Source of the DNA: DAISJI01 sp964559835 | Lineage (GTDB): Bacteria; Acidobacteriota; Terriglobia; Terriglobales; Acidobacteriaceae | Direction of reading: 5' to 3' | DNA: 64,000 nt | Assembly (NCBI GenBank): GCA_964559835.1 | Contig: CAZLJE010000013.1 | Span: forward strand, 1 to 64,000 | Shown: piece by piece, positions 16,904 to 25,267 of the stretch | Numbering within the stretch: position 1 is the first letter of the stretch | How the letters are laid out: each line of letters opens with the position of its first letter | Notes under the pieces: model-generated | Told to the model about the DNA's origin: nothing | Seen by the model: only the letters and a program-made list of their open reading frames with translations | Database searches by the model: none | Translations under genes and position numbers: made by a program

Positions 16904-17272
16904 GTGAGGAATTTTCAGGATCTCGTCGTTTGGAAGAAAGCACACGCGCTGACGCTCGCGTTGTACATCGTTACGCGCGCATTTCCTAAAGACGAGTTGT
17001 ACGGCGCGGTCAGCCAGATTCGCCGGGCGGCGGCATCGATCGGCGCCAACCTGGCCGAGGGTTGCGGCAGATGGGCCGATGGCGAGTTCGCACGCTATAT
17101 ATCGATCGCGATGGGATCAGCGAGCGAGTTGACCTATCACCTGCTGCTCGCCCGGGACTTGAAGTTTTTGAAACAAACAGATTACGTCCGTCTGGACGAC
17201 CAACTGGCAGAGGTACGGCGCATGCTGACCTCGTTGTTGCTGAAAGTTAAACCCGCTGCCGCCGCATCTTGA
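16904..17272 (+). CDS. four-helix-bundle protein, 23S rRNA intervening-sequence (IVP) family
   Basis: 122 residues from GTG 16904. The opening RNFQDLVVWKKAHALTLALY and the middle FPKDELYGAVSQIRRAAASIGANLAEGCGR are diagnostic of the S23/four-helix-bundle family first found in intervening sequences of bacterial 23S rRNA; the family forms a pentameric helical bundle of unknown function. Here it lies inside a metabolic operon, in the same direction, with inverted heptamer arrays on both sides (16858-16892 and 17281-17315). This suggests that gene plus arrays entered the operon as a unit. Whether it is mobile by itself is unproven. Confidence 0.88.
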   Translation: MRNFQDLVVWKKAHALTLALYIVTRAFPKDELYGAVSQIRRAAASIGANLAEGCGRWADGEFARYISIAMGSASELTYHLLLARDLKFLKQTDYVRLDDQLAEVRRMLTSLLLKVKPAAAAS

Positions 17273-17280
17273 GTGCGAGG

Positions 17281-17315
17281 TAGCTAACAGCTAAGAGCTA
17301 AAAGCTAACAGCTAT
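17281..17315. repeat. heptamer array (right member of second pair)
   Basis: Units TAGCTAA, CAGCTAA, GAGCTAA, AAGCTAA, CAGCTAT, reverse-complementary in type to the array at 16858-16892. The TAGGAGC that follows supplies the ribosome binding site of the next gene (ATG 17327). Confidence 0.85.
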
Positions 17316-17326
17316 TAGGAGCCACA

Positions 17327-18985
17327 ATGACCTACACTCGACTCAATGCTTCCGCTGCGACGCTGACGAAGAACCGGACCGAGGACTCGATCAGCCCGTT
17401 TAGCGGCATGTGTACAACCTGTGTGGACGGCTGCATCGGCATGTGCGAGATCGGCAAGAGTGCCTATCGCGGCGCCGAGATGATCTACCCGCAGCCGTTC
17501 GGCATCATCACCACGGCTTCGCAGAAAGATTATCCCGTCGACCTGTCGCACTTCACCATCCTGGGCCGGTGCGCGGGCGCGTGGGGCATTCCTGCCGATT
17601 CCGAAGTGGCGATCTTCCCGAACGTCGATCTGACCGTCGATATCGGCGCCGACAAGAAGCATCCCATCCGCTGCAAGCTGCCGTTTGTCGGCGCGGCGAT
17701 GGGCTCGACGAATGTCGCCAAAAATTCCTGGCCGGAGTATGCCGGCGGCCTCGCCCTGAGCGGCGTGCCGATGGCGATCGGCGAGAACGTGTCCGGCATG
17801 GACATGGAATCCAGGTTCGAGAACGGCAAGCTGGTCTCCGGCCCCGAGCTGAAGTGGCGCGTCGACTGCTACCGCGAGTGGCAGCGCGATGGCTTCGGCG
17901 AAGTCATCCTCCAGGCCAACGTGGAAGACACCAAGCTCGGCGTGCAGGAATACGCGCTGAAGAACCTGGGTGTCACCGCGGTCGAACTGAAGTGGGGACA
18001 GGGCGCGAAGGACATCGGCGGCGAAGTGAAGATCCGCGACCTGAAGAAGGCGCAGGAACTGAAGAAGCGCGGCTACGTGGTGCTGCCCGATCCAACCAAC
18101 CCGGGCGTCGTCGAGGCGTTCAACAAGGGTGCGTTCCACGAGTTCGAGCGCCACTCACGCGTTGGCATGGTCACCCTCGACGGGTTCATGCAACGCGTCG
18201 AGCAGCTCCGCAAATTGGGCGCGAAGCACATCTCGCTCAAGACCGGCGCCTATCGTCCGGAAGACACGGCGCGCGCGGTCAAGTATGCCAGCATATGCGA
18301 ACTCGACCTGCTCACGGTCGACGGCGCGGGTGGCGGCACCGGCATGAGCCCGTGGCGCATGATGAACGAGTGGGGCATCCCGGTGGTCGAGATCCACTCC
18401 CTCGTGTACCAGTACTATCAGAAGTTACAGGCGAAGAAGTGCTTCCTGCCCGACCTGGCATTCGCCGGCGGATTCACCTTCGAAGATCAGATGTTCAAGG
18501 GCCTGGCGCTCGGCGCTCCGTTCGCGAAGCTCATCGCTTACGCCCGCGCACCGCTGGCTGCCGCGATGGTCGCGAAGAACATCGGCAAGGCGATCGAAGC
18601 GCAGAACCTCCCGATCTACATCCAGCGTTTCGGCATGGGCGTGGACGAAGTCTTCGTCACGGCGCACGAGCTGCGCGAAGAGCTGGGCGATCGCTTCAAG
18701 AAGCTGCCCACCGGCGCCATCGGCGTCTACACCTACAACCAGCGGCTGGCACAGGGCCTGCGGCAGTTCATGGCGGGCGCGCGCAAGTTCGCGACGAAGT
18801 ACATCACCCGCGACGACATCGCCGCCATCACCCCGGATGCCGCGCGCATCAGCGGTATCGAGTACGTGATGGACATCGACAAGAAAGCAGCCGACGCCAT
18901 GCTGAGCGTGGGCGCCGATCTGAAGGGCGGCAAGGTTTCGAAGGAACTCGTCGCCGCGGGGAAGAACGGCAAGGGCAAGAAGTAG
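17327..18985 (+). CDS. glutamate-synthase-like FMN-domain protein
   Basis: 552 residues. The core (about 100-500) matches the FMN-binding TIM barrel of the glutamate synthase large subunit: LGVTAVELKWGQGAK, HISLKTGAYRPEDTARAVKYA, LDLLTVDGAGGGTGMSPWRMM and LPDLAFAGGF. The N-terminal amidotransferase and the C-terminal GXGXG domain of GltB are missing. Where GltB has the three cysteines of its 3Fe-4S cluster (typically CHxNxCPVG), this protein reads GAIGVYTYNQRL without Cys. Instead the N-terminus has Cys29, Cys32, Cys36 and Cys40 (CTTCVDGCIGMC), a possible [4Fe-4S] site. Position after the diaphorase genes suggests it is their redox partner. It probably does not make glutamate from glutamine by itself. 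Confidence 0.82.
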   Translation: MTYTRLNASAATLTKNRTEDSISPFSGMCTTCVDGCIGMCEIGKSAYRGAEMIYPQPFGIITTASQKDYPVDLSHFTILGRCAGAWGIPADSEVAIFPNVDLTVDIGADKKHPIRCKLPFVGAAMGSTNVAKNSWPEYAGGLALSGVPMAIGENVSGMDMESRFENGKLVSGPELKWRVDCYREWQRDGFGEVILQANVEDTKLGVQEYALKNLGVTAVELKWGQGAKDIGGEVKIRDLKKAQELKKRGYVVLPDPTNPGVVEAFNKGAFHEFERHSRVGMVTLDGFMQRVEQLRKLGAKHISLKTGAYRPEDTARAVKYASICELDLLTVDGAGGGTGMSPWRMMNEWGIPVVEIHSLVYQYYQKLQAKKCFLPDLAFAGGFTFEDQMFKGLALGAPFAKLIAYARAPLAAAMVAKNIGKAIEAQNLPIYIQRFGMGVDEVFVTAHELREELGDRFKKLPTGAIGVYTYNQRLAQGLRQFMAGARKFATKYITRDDIAAITPDAARISGIEYVMDIDKKAADAMLSVGADLKGGKVSKELVAAGKNGKGKK

Positions 18986-19025
18986 ATTCGATCGAACCGC
19001 GATCCAACCAGACCGCGGAACATCG

Positions 19026-19092
19026 GCCGGAGCGGGTGCCCCACCCTAGCCGCTTTTGCTACGGTGGGTTCACCGTCAGCTCCGGCTTTTTT
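19026..19092 (+). terminator. intrinsic terminator enclosing a REP-like element
   Basis: GCCGGAGC (19026-19033) pairs with GCTCCGGC (19079-19086), followed by six T. The loop contains a further hairpin of the GGGTGCCCCACCC family (19033-19074, inner stem CTAGC/GCTA). It closes the operon ending at 18985. Confidence 0.8.
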
Positions 19093-19166
19093 GTCGCATC
19101 AAGCAGCTACGGTTCGGAGACAACAACCGCTCCTTCCTCATCATCTACGCTTGCCAAGAAGGCAAG

Positions 19167-21080
19167 GTGCAGGAAGAAAGAACCGCGCCCGCTGCTCGCA
19201 CAAAGTCGCTCCTGGACTATCTCTTCGGCCGTCCACTCTCGTCCGAAGAGGATAGGGTAGAGAGGGTCGGCCCCGCCGCAGGCGTTCCCGTATTCGGACT
19301 CGATGCCTTGAGTTCGGCCGCATACGGGCCGGAGGCGGCGCTTACCATCCTCCTGCCTCTCGGTATTGCGGGACTCGCCTACATCGTTCCCATCAGCACC
19401 AGCATTATTGTCCTGCTCTGCATTGTCTACTTCTCCTACATGCAGACGATTGCCGCTTACCCGACGGGCGGTGGCTCTTACACCGTTGCCAGCGAGAACC
19501 TGGGAAGGTCGGCTGGGCTGCTCGCCGCCTCGGCCCTGATGGTCGATTACATCTTGAATGTCGCGGTCGGCATTTCAGCCGGCATCGGCGCATTGATTTC
19601 CGCTATACCCAGACTCCAGCCGCATACGTTGGGCCTGTGCCTGGTCGTTCTGCTCATTCTCACAATGGTGAATCTGCGCGGCACACGCGAAGCCGGCATG
19701 GTTTTCATGCTGCCGACCTACTTATTTGTCGTATGCCTGGCGGCGGTCCTGGGGCTCGGGTTGTACAAGGTCCTGGTCACTGGCGGACACCCCGTTCCCG
19801 TGGTGCGACCCCCGGCGTTACCGCCCACAACGGCCGCGCTGGGCGCCTTTCTGCTGTTGAAGGCGTTTGCCAGCGGCTGTACCGCGATGACAGGAGTGGA
19901 AGCGGTCAGCAACGGCGTGACCGCGTTCCGCGAACCTCGCACGAAGTCCGCTCGCATCACCCTGACGATCATCATCGGCATTCTGGTGTTGTTGCTCGCC
20001 GGTATCGGCCACCTGGTCCGCGACTATGGCATCGGCGCGACGCCGCCGGGACAACCCGGATACCAGAGCGTCCTTTCGCAACTTACGGCAGCCGTGGCCG
20101 GCAAGAACCTGTTCTATTACGTCACCATCGGTTCGATACTCGTGGTGCTGTCGTTATCGGCAAACACTTCGTTCGCCGACTTTCCGCGACTGTGCCGCGC
20201 CGTCGCGGAGAAGGGATATCTGCCATACCCCTTCGTCTTTCGCGGTCGCCGGCTTGTCTACTCCTACGGTGTTTACGCGCTCGTGCTGTTGTCCGGCATT
20301 CTGCTCATCATCTTCCAAGGTGTCACCGACCGTCTGATACCTCTGTTCGCCGTCGGAGCATTCCTCGCCTTCACGCTCTCGCAAGCGGGAATGGTCGCGC
20401 ACTGGAAGAGAACGGGAGGCCGCCATGCCCGCAGCAGCATATTCATCAATGGACTGGGAGCGGTGGCGACCGGCATTGCTCTGGGCATCATCATCTTCTC
20501 TAAGTTCCAGGAAGGCGCTTGGATCACGGTCATCCTCATTCCGTCTCTGATTGCGCTGATGGCTGGAGTCCGCCGTCACTACGATTTCCTCCACCGTGAA
20601 ACGGTGTACGAGGCGCCGGCGGAACTAATGAACAATCCGCCGCCCATCGTGGTTCTGCCGATGGACAGGTGGAGTCGCGTCGCGCAGAAGGCACTCCGGT
20701 TCGCCTACTCCATTTCGCAGGACATCTGGGTGCTTCATGTGGCGACCGAAGACGAAGGGCAGGACACCGCGTACTTGAAGCGCGTCTGGGGTCCGTATGT
20801 CGAGGCGCCTGCCCGGAAAGCCGGCGTGAAAGTTCCCACGATGGTCATCCTCAAATCGCCGTACCGCCTCGTCATCACTCCGATTTACGAGTACGTGCTG
20901 GAGCTGGAGCATCGCCATCCCGACCGGAATATTGCCGTGCTGGTGCCAGAACTGGTGGAGCGACGCTGGCTCTACTACCTGCTGCACAGCCAGCGCGCCG
21001 TCGCTTTGAAGCTCATCCTGTATCGCAAGGGAGACCGGCGAATCATCGTGATCGAAGTGCCGTGGTATCTCTCGATGTGA
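19167..21080 (+). CDS. kimA: KimA-type potassium transporter (APC superfamily)
   Basis: 637 residues from GTG 19167, with AGAAGG 4 bases upstream. It aligns throughout with Bacillus KimA (YdaO), a high-affinity K+/H+ symporter controlled by c-di-AMP: FGLDALSSAAYGPEA, AYPTGGGSYTVASENLG, VDYILNVAVGISAG, LLLKAFASGCTAMTGVEAVSNG. About twelve membrane helices fill residues 45-470. The cytoplasmic C-terminal domain (about 490-637; PPPIVVLPMDRWSRVAQKALRFAYSIS) has the KimA-like Rossmann fold. Some pipelines would call it an amino acid permease. It stands alone between two terminators. No c-di-AMP riboswitch was recognised upstream. Confidence 0.85.
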   Translation: MQEERTAPAARTKSLLDYLFGRPLSSEEDRVERVGPAAGVPVFGLDALSSAAYGPEAALTILLPLGIAGLAYIVPISTSIIVLLCIVYFSYMQTIAAYPTGGGSYTVASENLGRSAGLLAASALMVDYILNVAVGISAGIGALISAIPRLQPHTLGLCLVVLLILTMVNLRGTREAGMVFMLPTYLFVVCLAAVLGLGLYKVLVTGGHPVPVVRPPALPPTTAALGAFLLLKAFASGCTAMTGVEAVSNGVTAFREPRTKSARITLTIIIGILVLLLAGIGHLVRDYGIGATPPGQPGYQSVLSQLTAAVAGKNLFYYVTIGSILVVLSLSANTSFADFPRLCRAVAEKGYLPYPFVFRGRRLVYSYGVYALVLLSGILLIIFQGVTDRLIPLFAVGAFLAFTLSQAGMVAHWKRTGGRHARSSIFINGLGAVATGIALGIIIFSKFQEGAWITVILIPSLIALMAGVRRHYDFLHRETVYEAPAELMNNPPPIVVLPMDRWSRVAQKALRFAYSISQDIWVLHVATEDEGQDTAYLKRVWGPYVEAPARKAGVKVPTMVILKSPYRLVITPIYEYVLELEHRHPDRNIAVLVPELVERRWLYYLLHSQRAVALKLILYRKGDRRIIVIEVPWYLSM

Positions 21081-21083
21081 GCC

Positions 21084-21117
21084 GCCGGACTGCAAATCAG
21101 CTCCGGCTTTTCTTTTT
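21084..21117 (+). terminator. intrinsic terminator of kimA
   Basis: GCCGGA (21084-21089) pairs with TCCGGC (21102-21107), followed by TTTTCTTTTT. It begins within five bases of the stop codon. Confidence 0.75.
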
Positions 21118-21488
21118 CCTCAACGATCTTCGAATACGCGCGCCGGTTCATGAATGCACGGTTACAAATTTGCTACAGCGCAGTTTACGACTAGAAAAAA
21201 CTTCCTCGTTCAGAAATTTCTGCACGAGCGCTTTTCCACAACCGGTTTGAAAAGTGAAGCAATAGCGATGATTAGCGGGTTCGTGTTGCCTCCGTGTTCG
21301 GCAGCTCAGATGCAACATTCCGGGTACCCAGAAAGCAAGCTAGCAAGAGCCACTGCAACGTGCCGCTTCGCCTCGCGATCGTGTCGCAAAAAACGTTGAG
21401 ATCATAACCGCCTTGCCATTCGGGAACCGGCAGTCCGCTTACACCAGCCATTCCGTTGACGGGGCCTAATCGAACAAGGAGATACGTT
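21118..21488. other. intergenic region without recognised features
   Basis: 371 bases between the kimA terminator and the exported protein gene. I see no coding frame with protein-like content, no clear promoter and no strong repeat. It presumably holds the promoter of the gene at 21489. Confidence 0.4.
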
Positions 21489-22262
21489 GTGAAGAAGCTA
21501 GCCGTAGTGTGCGCAATTGCAGTCCTGGCCACAACCACCGCCCTCGCGCAAAGCTCGAAGGCGACAGCAGCGATCAACACAGCCGTCGGCTGCACGCTCC
21601 AAACTGCCACCACGATCGGCGACACCGTACCGCAAACGTGTCACGACATTTTCTCCGGCGCGTCAGTGCCCGTCACTCCCGACAACTTCGCCACCATCAT
21701 GAGCAGCACGATCAAGGTGTCGAACAGCCAGAGCCTGTTCGTGTCGCCGTCGCTCGTCGCCGGCCTCTACACGCAAACCAAGGTGAAGAGCAGCCCGGGC
21801 TCCGGTGCTTCCACTGCAGTCGCTGCCGGAGGTGTGTATCTCCGCGCGGTGATCACCGATCTTTCGACCGGCGCCACGCAGATCGCATATCCCGTCGCCG
21901 CCTGCACGCCGGACATCCTCGGCTGCCACGCGGACGCGAACGGCAACTACGGCGTGACTCTCGACAGCCGCGTCCAGGCGCTCACGCAGGACATCAGCAA
22001 TTGCATCGTGACGGTTGGCACGAGCACCGGTACCTGCACGTTTGATCTGACCACCAACCTTGTCCTGAAGACGACCAGCGCTCACACCTTCAACTTCATC
22101 TTCCCCAATGTCGGCGTCGGCAGCTACTCCATACAAGTTCAGGCCGCCGTCAACGCCGATGCCATGGTCAGCGGTTCGGGCACGGCAGTCGGCGCAGCCG
22201 CCTACGGACTCGGCTCCCTGACCGTGGAGAGCGTCCGCCTCGTGCACGACTTCTCGTTCTAA
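21489..22262 (+). CDS. hypothetical exported protein
   Basis: 257 residues from GTG 21489, with AAGGAG 7 bases upstream. Signal peptide KKLAVVCAIAVLATTTALAQ. The mature protein is rich in Ser, Thr, Ala and Gly, beta-rich, with five Cys in short segments (VGCTLQ, TCHDIF, ACTPDILGCHA, NCIVTV, GTCTFDL) that may form disulfides outside the cytoplasm. No recognised domain. It is followed by its own terminator and is a single-gene unit. Confidence 0.75.
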   Translation: MKKLAVVCAIAVLATTTALAQSSKATAAINTAVGCTLQTATTIGDTVPQTCHDIFSGASVPVTPDNFATIMSSTIKVSNSQSLFVSPSLVAGLYTQTKVKSSPGSGASTAVAAGGVYLRAVITDLSTGATQIAYPVAACTPDILGCHADANGNYGVTLDSRVQALTQDISNCIVTVGTSTGTCTFDLTTNLVLKTTSAHTFNFIFPNVGVGSYSIQVQAAVNADAMVSGSGTAVGAAAYGLGSLTVESVRLVHDFSF

Positions 22263-22310
22263 TCTCTCGAACAACGAGACCGTGCCCAACCAGGCGGCGG
22301 GACAACGAAC

Positions 22311-22340
22311 AGCCGGAGCTCAACCCAGCTCCGGCTTTTT
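22311..22340 (+). terminator. strong intrinsic terminator
   Basis: AGCCGGAGCT and AGCTCCGGCT form a perfect ten-base stem over CAACCC, followed by a T run. The stem resembles those at 19026 and 21084 (all contain GCCGGA/TCCGGC). Confidence 0.92.
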
Positions 22341-22345
22341 AACTT

Positions 22346-22510
22346 TCAGGACGGGTCGGCTTTCACGATCTGCGGCAGCACGATCCGCCGCTCTTCGCCG
22401 CACAACGGACAGATCAGTATCCACTCGCGCTCCGGCGTGCCGGCTTGGAATGTGACCCAGCGCTCGTGGCCTTTCGGGCATTCGGTTAGAGTCGTCGCCT
22501 GCGTTGCCAT
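22346..22510 (-). CDS. small zinc-ribbon protein
   Basis: 54 residues, ATG at 22510. Two metal-binding pairs are visible: ECPKGHERW near the N-terminus and LICPLCGEERR at 32-42, giving Cys/His plus two Cys. The composition and spacing look like a genuine miniature zinc ribbon rather than a chance frame. It lies between the terminator of the convergent exported-protein gene and the MFS gene, downstream of the gudD-transporter pair on the same strand. Function unknown. Confidence 0.6.
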   Translation of the reverse strand: MATQATTLTECPKGHERWVTFQAGTPEREWILICPLCGEERRIVLPQIVKADPS

Positions 22511-22578
22511 GCCCACGTTTTATCGCGGAACCGCTGCCGCCGCATCATCCCGGAAGGGCAGGTTACTTGCTCCAGGGG

Positions 22579-23904
22579 TCATGACCTTTCGTCCGCGTAC
22601 ACGATGGGCTTGCGCGGATCTACGAAGAGCCAGCAAACGGACGCAATCAGGTACATCGCCGCATAGTAATAGAGCGACATCTTCCAACTTGGTCTGCCGC
22701 CCTGGCCGAGCAATATGGCCAGCCACACGACCAGTGGAGGCGTGACGACCTGGCCGAGATTACCGAGCGTGTTCATCATGCCGGCAACCGTGCCCGAGTA
22801 GCGGCGGCCGATATCGATGGTCGTGGCCCAGCTCGCGGGCATCCCAAAATCCTTGACGAACGACGACAGGCAGAGCGCGACGTACGCAACGACGGCGTGT
22901 TTCGAGGTGGCGGCGACCGCGACCAGCAGCAGTACTCCGCCGAGTCCATAAGCGATCACGCCCTGGAGCGTCCGCCCCCAACGGCGGCCCCACATGCGCA
23001 CCTGACGATCGGTCAGAAAACCGCCGAGCATACAAGCGATCCCGCCGAAGAACAGCGGACCTCCGGAAGCTACAACTAAAGTAGTGCCGGACAACTTGAG
23101 GTCCCTTTGCAGGTAGGGCGTGATCCACGTGGCGAAAAACGACCATCCGGCGTTGCTGCAGAAGTACATCAGGCTGAGCATCCAAAGGGTTGGGCTGCTC
23201 AGCATCTTTCCCCATGCGAGCGGCCGCTGATCGGAGGCAGTCGCCGCACCGGCGGCGATGATCGCCCGTTCCGCTGCGTTCACGCGCGGGTCATGGGCGG
23301 GCGTGTCGCGATAGTCGCGCAGAAACCCCCATAGCCAGATCAACCCGAGCGCGCCCATCAGCACGAAGCCGCCGCGCCAGCCAAATGGCAATGCCAGCAA
23401 CATCATGATCAGCGGCGCCACCGAACCTCCCCAACGCGCGAACAGCCAAACGAACCCCTGCGCCAGGCCGCGCTCGTGGAACGGGAACCACTCCCTGGAA
23501 GCGCGCGCGATGTTGGGAAACGCGCCGGCTTCACCCAAGCCGAACACGAAGCGTGAGGCAACCAGCGTGGGCAAGCCGATTGTTGCGCCTGTAGAGGCGG
23601 TGAACACGGTCCAGCAAAGTGCGATGCGCGAAAGGACCTTGCGTGCGCCGAGCCTGTCGCCGAACCAGCCGGCGGGCATCTCGAACATCGCGTAGGCAAG
23701 CGAGAACGCCGAAAATGCGTACGCCAGTTGCGTGGAGGTAAGGTGCAGGTCGCGCTGGATGTCGGCTTGTACCTGGATGATGCCGATTCGTCCGATATAG
23801 ACCAGCGCCGAGAAACTGCAGAGCCAGGCGAGCACGCGACGGCGCACGTTGGACGGCTGCGCGGAAACTAGCGCGGGTTCGGCAGTGGACGTCGGCTGCT
23901 GCAT
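22579..23904 (-). CDS. MFS transporter, anion:cation symporter type (probable glucarate/hexuronate uptake)
   Basis: 441 residues with twelve hydrophobic segments. The ATG at 23904 overlaps the stop of gudD (TGATG), which couples translation; an in-frame GTG 27 bases earlier is less likely. The loop motif GWFGDRLGARKVLSR between helices 2 and 3 is the MFS signature, and LGEAGAFPNIARASREWFP is characteristic of the hexuronate/galactarate/glucarate transporters (ExuT, GudP, GarP). Pairing with glucarate dehydratase strongly suggests import of D-glucarate or a related aldarate by proton symport. Confidence 0.85.
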   Translation of the reverse strand: MQQPTSTAEPALVSAQPSNVRRRVLAWLCSFSALVYIGRIGIIQVQADIQRDLHLTSTQLAYAFSAFSLAYAMFEMPAGWFGDRLGARKVLSRIALCWTVFTASTGATIGLPTLVASRFVFGLGEAGAFPNIARASREWFPFHERGLAQGFVWLFARWGGSVAPLIMMLLALPFGWRGGFVLMGALGLIWLWGFLRDYRDTPAHDPRVNAAERAIIAAGAATASDQRPLAWGKMLSSPTLWMLSLMYFCSNAGWSFFATWITPYLQRDLKLSGTTLVVASGGPLFFGGIACMLGGFLTDRQVRMWGRRWGRTLQGVIAYGLGGVLLLVAVAATSKHAVVAYVALCLSSFVKDFGMPASWATTIDIGRRYSGTVAGMMNTLGNLGQVVTPPLVVWLAILLGQGGRPSWKMSLYYYAAMYLIASVCWLFVDPRKPIVYADERS

Positions 23905-25208
23905 CACCAGCGCGGCACCACCCGCTTCCACATCGGGTCGTGCTTCCGCATCTCAGCTTCGTCGTCGCGCTTACGGTATGCGCACTTGCGATACCGTTCT
24001 TCTCCGCGCGCGATCTGATCAGGATCGAGTTCGACGCCGAGTCCTGGACGGTCGGGAATGCGCACGCTGCCGTTAATAATAGGAACGCGTCCGCCGGCAA
24101 TCACTTCATCCGCGGCGGACTGCCATGGGTAATGCGTGTCGCACGCAAAGCTGAGGTGCGGAGTCGCCGCGGCGGCGTGTGCCATCGCCATGAGCGAGAT
24201 TCCGAGATGAGTATTGGAGTGCATGGAGAGTCCGAGGCCGAAAGTCCGGCAGATTTTTCCGAGATGCTGGACCTGGCGCAGTCCGCCCCAGTAGTGGACG
24301 TCGGAGAGAACGATCTGCACCGCATCTTCGCGCACCGCTTGCGGTAGATCGGCGAAAGCGGTGACCGCCACGTTGCTTGCGAGCGGAGTATTTACTCCCG
24401 CCTCACGCAACCGGCGGCGCACATTTGCCATGCCCGACATGCCGGGCGCTGGGTCCTCAAGATAGCCTTCGCCCGCCAATTCCGTCGCGAGAGACTTCCC
24501 GACGTGCACCGAGGTGTCCTCCGACCACGCGCAATTTGGATCAAGACGGAGCGGGACATCGGAACCAAGCGCGCGACGGAGTTGGCGAATGGTGTCGATC
24601 TCGATCCCCGGCTCGAGCACGCCGGCTTTGAGCTTTACGTCGTGGAAGCCGTAGCGGGCGATCATCTGCCGCGCCTGGCGGACGATCGCGTCGGGATCAA
24701 GCGCTTCGCCGTACTCATCGTCGCGCGTGTCTTTGCCCTCGCCGCCGCCACCGGCATGCTTGTAAAACAGGTAGGCGGAAAACGCGACTTCGTCACGCGC
24801 TCGTCCGCCGAGGAGGTCGCACACGGCCTTGCCGACCGACTTCCCGATGAGGTCGAGACAGGCAATATCCAGTGCCGAGTACAGCCGGGCCGACAAGTCC
24901 CGCGGATTTTCGCCGGCGACGTGGAAGGTCTGCGAGCGCTCCAGGTTCGAGCCGCTGACCTCATCGATCATCGGCAGGAAGGAAGAGGCGAAACGGTAGG
25001 GATCGGTTCCGACGATCTGGCCACGCAGCGCTTCGAATCCGGCCGCGACGTCGTCGCCGCCGTGGGTCTCGCTGATGCCGGTGATGCCGTCGTCGGACCT
25101 GAGTTCGAGGATGGTGCGGAGCGCATACGGCGCGTGCAATCCGTAGCTGCTGCGCAGCGGAGGGTCGGCGATCGCGACGGAATGTACTTTCAGTTCGGCG
25201 ATGCGCAT
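23904..25208 (-). CDS. gudD: glucarate dehydratase-like enolase-superfamily enzyme
   Basis: 434 residues. The capping domain is followed by the TIM barrel with the enolase-superfamily residues: lysines in HDVKLKAGV, metal ligand Asp in RLDPNCAW, Glu in YLEDPAPG, Asn in LASNVAV, and the His base in MHSNTHLGISL. AYLFYKHAGG and the length are typical of glucarate dehydratases, which convert D-glucarate or L-idarate to 5-keto-4-deoxyglucarate. The next enzymes of the pathway (aldolase or dehydratase) are not in the window. Catalytic Mg2+ binding is expected from the conserved acids. Confidence 0.85.
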   Translation of the reverse strand: MRIAELKVHSVAIADPPLRSSYGLHAPYALRTILELRSDDGITGISETHGGDDVAAGFEALRGQIVGTDPYRFASSFLPMIDEVSGSNLERSQTFHVAGENPRDLSARLYSALDIACLDLIGKSVGKAVCDLLGGRARDEVAFSAYLFYKHAGGGGEGKDTRDDEYGEALDPDAIVRQARQMIARYGFHDVKLKAGVLEPGIEIDTIRQLRRALGSDVPLRLDPNCAWSEDTSVHVGKSLATELAGEGYLEDPAPGMSGMANVRRRLREAGVNTPLASNVAVTAFADLPQAVREDAVQIVLSDVHYWGGLRQVQHLGKICRTFGLGLSMHSNTHLGISLMAMAHAAAATPHLSFACDTHYPWQSAADEVIAGGRVPIINGSVRIPDRPGLGVELDPDQIARGEERYRKCAYRKRDDEAEMRKHDPMWKRVVPRW

Positions 25209-25267
25209 TCGCGCGACGCACTATATCGCAATGCCAAGACGTGACACAAAAAGTTTGGATATTGAAA

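Noticed and set aside
18986..19166. Possible c-di-AMP (ydaO-type) riboswitch before kimA
   Set aside because: The leader contains the upstream operon's terminator and a REP-like element, and I could not see the conserved ydaO core.
17410..19260. 616-codon frame overlapping the GltB-like gene in another phase
   Set aside because: Extreme Arg content and no structure; the overlapped frame matches the FMN barrel throughout.
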